Origin: Hyphomicrobiales bacterium | GTDB taxonomy: Bacteria; Pseudomonadota; Alphaproteobacteria; Rhizobiales; Kaistiaceae | NCBI GenBank assembly: GCA_017305815.1 | Contig: JAFKJZ010000468.1 | Location: 1-8,866, forward strand | Direction of reading: 5' to 3' | DNA length: 8,866 bases | Shown here: positions 6,078 to 8,866 of the stretch, piece by piece | Position numbering within the stretch: position 1 is the first letter of the stretch | Layout of the letters: each line of letters opens with the position of its first letter | The notes under the pieces: model-generated | Told to the model about the DNA's origin: nothing | Seen by the model: only the letters and a program-made list of their open reading frames with translations | The model's database searches: none | Made by a program: the position numbers and the translations under genes

Positions 6078-7445
6078 ATGCCCGAGCAAGCCCATCCCTC
6101 GCACGATTTCGGCGCGCGAAGGCTGAAGCTCGACACGCTGGTCCGCCTGCGCTGGCTCGCCATCGCCGGCCAGACGGCGGCGGTGGTGTTCGTTCGCTTC
6201 TGGCTCGAATACCCGATGCCGATCGGGCTCTGCCTGGCGGCGCTCGCGCTGTCGGCCTGGCTCAACCTGTTCATCAAGATCCGCTATCCCTCCAGCCTGC
6301 GCCTGCAGGGACGCACGGCGGCGCTGCTGCTCGCCTATGACGTGCTGCAGCTGACCGTGCTGCTGTCGCTGACGGGCGGATTGCAGAATCCATTCGCCGT
6401 CCTGATCATCGTGCCGGTCATCGTTTCCGCGACGACGCTGGCGCCGCGCCTGACCGTGGCGCTGGGCGGGCTGGTGATCGTCGCCGTCACGGTGCTGTCG
6501 GTCTGGCACATGCCGCTGCCCTGGGCCGGCGGCCAGGCGCTCACCCTGCCCTTCCTCTATGTCGTCGGCGTCTGGGTGGCGCTGGTCTCGGCCGTCTTCT
6601 TCATGGGCGTCTACGCCTTCCGCGTCGCCGAGGAGGCGCGCCAGCTCGCCGACGCGTTGACCGCGACCGAGCTGGTGCTGGCGCGCGAGCAGCATCTCTG
6701 GGCGCTGGACGGGCTCGCCGCAGCCGCCGCGCACGAGCTTGGCACGCCGCTCGCCACCATCGCGCTGGTGACCAAGGAGATGGAGCGCGAGCTGCCGCCC
6801 GACAGCCCCTACGCCGAGGACATCGCCCTGCTGCGCAGCCAGTCGCAGCGCTGCCGCGACATCCTGGGCAAGCTGACCTCGCTCTCGACCGAGCCCGGCC
6901 AGCATGTCGACCGCATGCCGGTCAGCCACATGCTGGCCGAAGTGATCGAGCCGCATGCCGATACCGGCATCGACATCGAGATCAAGTTCGTCGGCGAGCC
7001 CGCCAGCGAACCGGTCGGCCGGCGCAATCCGTCCATCCTCTACGGCATCGGCAACCTCGTCGAGAACGCCGTCGACTTCGCGGAGACGACCGTCGAGATC
7101 ACCGCCGCCTGGAACCCGGACAATGTGTCGCTGACCATCGCCGACGACGGGCCGGGCTTCGCCTCGGAGGTGATCGACCATATCGGCGAGCCCTATGTGA
7201 CGACCCGCTCGCGCGCGATCGAGGGCGCCGAGGACCATGAGGCCGGCGGCCTCGGCCTCGGCTTCTTCATCGCCAAGACGCTGCTGGAACGCACCGGCGC
7301 GCGGCTCGAACTCTCCAATCGCGAAGCGCCTGCGCATGGCGCGATCGTGCGCATCACGTGGTCGCGCGACGCGATGGACCGGCTCGGCATTTCTGGCAAG
7401 TCGGACGGCGGCGACGGCCCCAGAGGCTCCGCATCGCACAGTTGA
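6078..7445 (+). CDS. actS: ActS/RegB (PrrB) redox-sensing sensor histidine kinase
   Basis: This 455-residue membrane histidine kinase phosphorylates ActR in response to cellular redox and respiratory state. The N-terminal half holds about six hydrophobic segments (about 25-45, 48-65, 80-98, 105-122, 126-144, 155-182). The loop after the third contains GGLQNPF (100-106), the conserved ubiquinone-binding motif of RegB proteins. The kinase core has the H-box AAAAHELGTPLA with the phosphorylated H219, the N-box NLVENAVDF (327-335), the G1 box DDGPG (356-360) and the G2 box GLGLGF (391-396). C259 in SQRCRDIL matches the redox-active cysteine that controls RegB dimerisation and activity in Rhodobacter. 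The start at 6078 fits the family N-terminus (LDTLVRLRWLAIAGQ soon after), though the Shine-Dalgarno sequence is weak. actR follows 134 nt downstream. Confidence 0.95.
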   Translation: MPEQAHPSHDFGARRLKLDTLVRLRWLAIAGQTAAVVFVRFWLEYPMPIGLCLAALALSAWLNLFIKIRYPSSLRLQGRTAALLLAYDVLQLTVLLSLTGGLQNPFAVLIIVPVIVSATTLAPRLTVALGGLVIVAVTVLSVWHMPLPWAGGQALTLPFLYVVGVWVALVSAVFFMGVYAFRVAEEARQLADALTATELVLAREQHLWALDGLAAAAAHELGTPLATIALVTKEMERELPPDSPYAEDIALLRSQSQRCRDILGKLTSLSTEPGQHVDRMPVSHMLAEVIEPHADTGIDIEIKFVGEPASEPVGRRNPSILYGIGNLVENAVDFAETTVEITAAWNPDNVSLTIADDGPGFASEVIDHIGEPYVTTRSRAIEGAEDHEAGGLGLGFFIAKTLLERTGARLELSNREAPAHGAIVRITWSRDAMDRLGISGKSDGGDGPRGSASHS

Positions 7446-7501
7446 CGCCGAGAACTGCGCCGGCGCAGGGCTGTTTTGGCGTTCCCGCCTGCAGGCTGGC
7501 C

Positions 7502-7530
7502 TTGGCGCGGAGGCTCGGGATGCCTATAAC
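7502..7530 (+). promoter_or_regulatory. Promoter of actR in the actS-actR gap
   Basis: TTGGCG (7502-7507, 4/6 to TTGACA) and TATAAC (7525-7530, 5/6 to TATAAT) are exactly 17 nt apart, a good sigma-70-type promoter ending 49 nt before the actR ATG. It indicates that actR can be transcribed independently of actS. Confidence 0.55.
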
Positions 7531-7579
7531 CCGGTCTGGAAGATAAAGAGAATTCAGGGAGGCGCGGAGTTAAACGTCT

Positions 7580-8137
7580 ATGACAGACCTAGAGTCGGCC
7601 GGCCTCGCCGGCACCGATACGTCGCTCATCATCGTCGATGACGACAAGGCTTTCCTGCAGCGACTTGCCCGGGCGATGGAAGCACGCGGCTTTGAAGTCG
7701 AAACCGCCGATACGGTCGCGGAAGGCATGCGCAAGGTCGACCAGAAGCCGCCGGCCTATGCCGTCGTCGATATGCGCCTGGAAGACGGCAACGGCCTCGA
7801 CGTCATCGAGCTGATCCGCAAGCGCCGCCCGGAATCGCGCACCGTGGTCCTGACCGGCTATGGCAACATCGCCACCGCCGTCACCGCCGTGAAACTCGGC
7901 GCGGTCGACTATCTCGCCAAGCCCGCCGATGCCGACGAAGTGTTTTCGGCGCTCACCCGCGATCCGACCGAACGCGCCCTGCCGCCGGACAATCCGATGT
8001 CGGCCGACCGCGTCCGCTGGGAACACATCCAGCGCGTCTACGAACTGTGCGAGCGCAACGTCTCGGAGACGGCCCGCCGGCTCAACATGCACCGCCGCAC
8101 GCTGCAGCGGATCCTGGCGAAGCGCGCCCCGCGCTGA
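7580..8137 (+). CDS. actR: ActR/RegA (PrrA) response regulator, DNA-binding
   Basis: This 185-residue regulator has the typical length of the ActR/RegA family. Residues about 14-125 are the receiver domain: acidic pocket D20-D22 in IIVDDDKAF, phospho-acceptor D64 in AVVDMRLEDGNGLD, T92 in VLTGYGNIATAVTAVKLGAV, and K114 in YLAKPADADE. A short Pro-containing linker (PPDNPMSADRVRWEHIQRVY) leads to a Fis-type helix-turn-helix at about 160-185 (NVSETARRLNMHRRTLQRIL), nearly invariant across the family. With ActS it forms a global redox regulator known to control respiration, carbon and nitrogen fixation and, in rhizobia, acid tolerance. The ATG at 7580 has GGAG 10 nt upstream. It is preceded by its own promoter, and a strong terminator lies 24 nt after its stop. 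Confidence 0.96.
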   Translation: MTDLESAGLAGTDTSLIIVDDDKAFLQRLARAMEARGFEVETADTVAEGMRKVDQKPPAYAVVDMRLEDGNGLDVIELIRKRRPESRTVVLTGYGNIATAVTAVKLGAVDYLAKPADADEVFSALTRDPTERALPPDNPMSADRVRWEHIQRVYELCERNVSETARRLNMHRRTLQRILAKRAPR

Positions 8138-8161
8138 TCGACCGATCCTCGCAGAGATGAA

Positions 8162-8192
8162 AACGGGCGCCGCGGCGCCCGTTCGCATTTTT
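8162..8192. terminator. Bidirectional rho-independent terminator between actR and the RidA gene
   Basis: A perfect 10-bp inverted repeat, AACGGGCGCC (8162-8171) and GGCGCCCGTT (8174-8183), is followed on the plus strand by CGCATTTTT. On the minus strand the stem runs directly into TTTTCATC. It can therefore stop transcripts from both convergent genes, actR (ending at 8137) and the RidA-type gene (ending at 8209). Confidence 0.85.
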
Positions 8193-8208
8193 GATCCGAA
8201 GCCGGCGC

Positions 8209-8559
8209 CTACGGCAGCGCGGCGACGATGATGATCTCGACCAGGTGCGCCGGGGTGGCGAGCTTGGATTCGCCCGTGGCGCGGGCCGGCGGGTTGGCCT
8301 TGTCGACCCAGGCGTCCCAGACGGTGTTCATGGTGCCGAAATTGGCCATGTCGGCCAACCAGATCTGCGCCGACAGGATGCGCGACTTGTCGGTGCCGGC
8401 CTCGGCCAGCAGGCGATCGATGGTGTCGAGCACGGTCTTCGTCTGGGCTGCGACGTCGTCGCCCGGATTGCCGACCTGGCCAGCGAGATACACGGTGTTG
8501 CCGTGGACGACGCCTGCGCTCATGCGGGGGCCCGGCTCGATGCGACGAATGCTGCTCAT
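8209..8559 (-). CDS. RidA/YjgF/UK114-family protein, YoaB-like branch
   Basis: This 116-residue protein shows the Rid fold: VHGNTVYLAGQVG (18-30), VAAQTKTVLDTIDRLLAEAG (36-55), ILSAQIWLADMANFGTMNTVWDAWV (61-85) and PARATGESKLATPAHLVEIIIVAAL (91-115). RidA hydrolyses reactive enamine/imine intermediates made by PLP enzymes such as threonine dehydratase, preventing damage to other PLP enzymes. The arginine of PAR (R93), which binds the substrate carboxylate in RidA, is kept. The Glu of the last strand in E. coli RidA is an Ile here (I110). The MN.(A/V)WDAWV segment and the C-terminal VEI.IVAA are like YoaB, so it belongs to that side branch rather than RidA proper, and its substrate is uncertain. 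AGGA lies about 9 nt upstream of the ATG at 8559. Confidence 0.92.
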   Translation of the reverse strand: MSSIRRIEPGPRMSAGVVHGNTVYLAGQVGNPGDDVAAQTKTVLDTIDRLLAEAGTDKSRILSAQIWLADMANFGTMNTVWDAWVDKANPPARATGESKLATPAHLVEIIIVAALP

Positions 8560-8589
8560 GGGATTTTCCTTTTGCGGATTGGCCGAACC

Positions 8590-8618
8590 CGTCTAGCGGC
8601 ATAGCGCCGCTGCTTCAA
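8590..8618 (-). promoter_or_regulatory. Possible promoter with an operator-like palindrome before the RidA-type gene
   Basis: On the minus strand TTGAAG (8613-8618) and TAGACG (8590-8595) are 17 nt apart. The perfect 6-bp arms AGCGGC/GCCGCT (8595-8600 and 8606-8611, 5-nt loop) fill the spacer. The leader would be about 25 nt. The -10 is a weak match. The palindrome could instead be a weak terminator hairpin for mmcB, though it lacks a T run. Confidence 0.35.
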
Positions 8619-8641
8619 GCCCGGAGCAAGAAAGTCGCGGT

Positions 8642-8866
8642 TCAGAGGATCTCGCGAAATCCGGCTTCGGGGTCGAACAAGCCGTGCAGGCGGTGGGCGG
8701 CGGCCTGGGCGAAGCGCAGCGTCATCGCCTTCCGCCTTGCGGCGACCAGCGGCGCATGCGGCGCCTCGCGCAGGATTTCCGCGCCATAGGCATCAGCCAG
8801 GATCAGCCCCGCCTGCTCGGGAAAGATCTCCTGCGGCACGCCGGCATGGCTGGCGAAATAGAGCCG
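8642..8866 (-). CDS. mmcB: MmcB-family DNA repair protein, C-terminal part (5' end outside window)
   Basis: The frame is open from the window edge to the stop at 8642-8644, giving 74 residues starting RLYFASHAGVPQEIFPEQAG. The internal GTG at 8839 is not the start, since the family sequence continues upstream of it. The segments LYFA, P-EIFPE-AGLI-ADAYGAEI and AARRKAMTLRFA..AA.RL are typical of the MmcB family, the end of a nuclease-like (PD-(D/E)XK-type) fold. In Caulobacter mmcB is SOS-regulated and contributes to mitomycin C resistance. The catalytic N-terminal part lies beyond the window, so activity cannot be judged. The stop lies 82 nt upstream of the RidA-type start on the same strand. 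Confidence 0.85.
   Translation of the reverse strand, partial: RLYFASHAGVPQEIFPEQAGLILADAYGAEILREAPHAPLVAARRKAMTLRFAQAAAHRLHGLFDPEAGFREIL

Noticed and set aside
6033..7439. 468-residue minus-strand open frame antisense to actS
   Set aside because: Composition is dominated by Arg, Asp, Gly and Gln with no motif, while the plus strand encodes an unmistakable histidine kinase.
7589..8602. 337-residue minus-strand frame spanning actR and the RidA-type gene
   Set aside because: It crosses a strong bidirectional terminator and is out of frame with the RidA-type protein. It has no recognisable domain.
1..8866. Insertion sequence, phage, toxin-antitoxin or defence system
   Set aside because: No transposase, integrase, terminal repeats, tRNA attachment site or defence-type gene pair is visible, and base composition is uniform across the window.

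Overview
The window is a high-GC chromosomal segment that looks like an alphaproteobacterium of the Hyphomicrobiales (Rhizobiales). The argument rests on gene content: an ActS/ActR (RegB/RegA-type) redox two-component pair with the C-terminal helix-turn-helix and internal motifs of that group, an intracellular PhaZ, the rhizobial small families DUF2852 and DUF3597, and the end of an MmcB-type DNA-repair protein. Codon use is uniform and I see no mobile element, CRISPR array, tRNA or rRNA. It reads as ordinary core genome, and I did not find a clear undescribed multi-gene system.

Layout. Bases 1-371 hold the 3' end of a plus-strand gene with a Gln/Gly/Pro/Tyr-rich tail that I cannot identify, followed by a likely terminator. 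A J-domain co-chaperone (516-1271, +) ends 2 nt from the stop of a convergent TIM-barrel sugar isomerase/epimerase-like gene. From 5871 down to 1274 all genes are on the minus strand, in transcription order: phaZ (intracellular PHB depolymerase with an unusual C-terminal helix-hairpin-helix domain), a DUF2852 membrane protein, a DUF3597 protein, a YgjP-type metallopeptidase, and the TIM-barrel protein. Gaps of about 66-240 nt and a strong terminator after the DUF2852 gene suggest several short transcription units rather than one operon.

A 206-nt divergent control region (5872-6077) separates phaZ from actS (6078-7445, +). The response regulator actR (7580-8137, +) follows 134 nt later and has its own recognisable promoter. 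A perfect GC-rich hairpin with T tracts on both sides closes actR and the convergent RidA/YoaB-type gene (8209-8559, -). The C-terminal part of mmcB (8642 to the window end, -) follows.

Functional reading. ActS senses quinone/redox state (quinone motif and redox cysteine both present) and phosphorylates ActR, a global regulator of energy and carbon metabolism. The divergent phaZ mobilises stored polyhydroxybutyrate, a reductant and carbon reserve, so shared redox control is plausible but unproven. The most notable protein architecture is PhaZ itself: a complete depolymerase joined by an Ala/Lys/Pro linker to a domain usually associated with DNA or protein binding.
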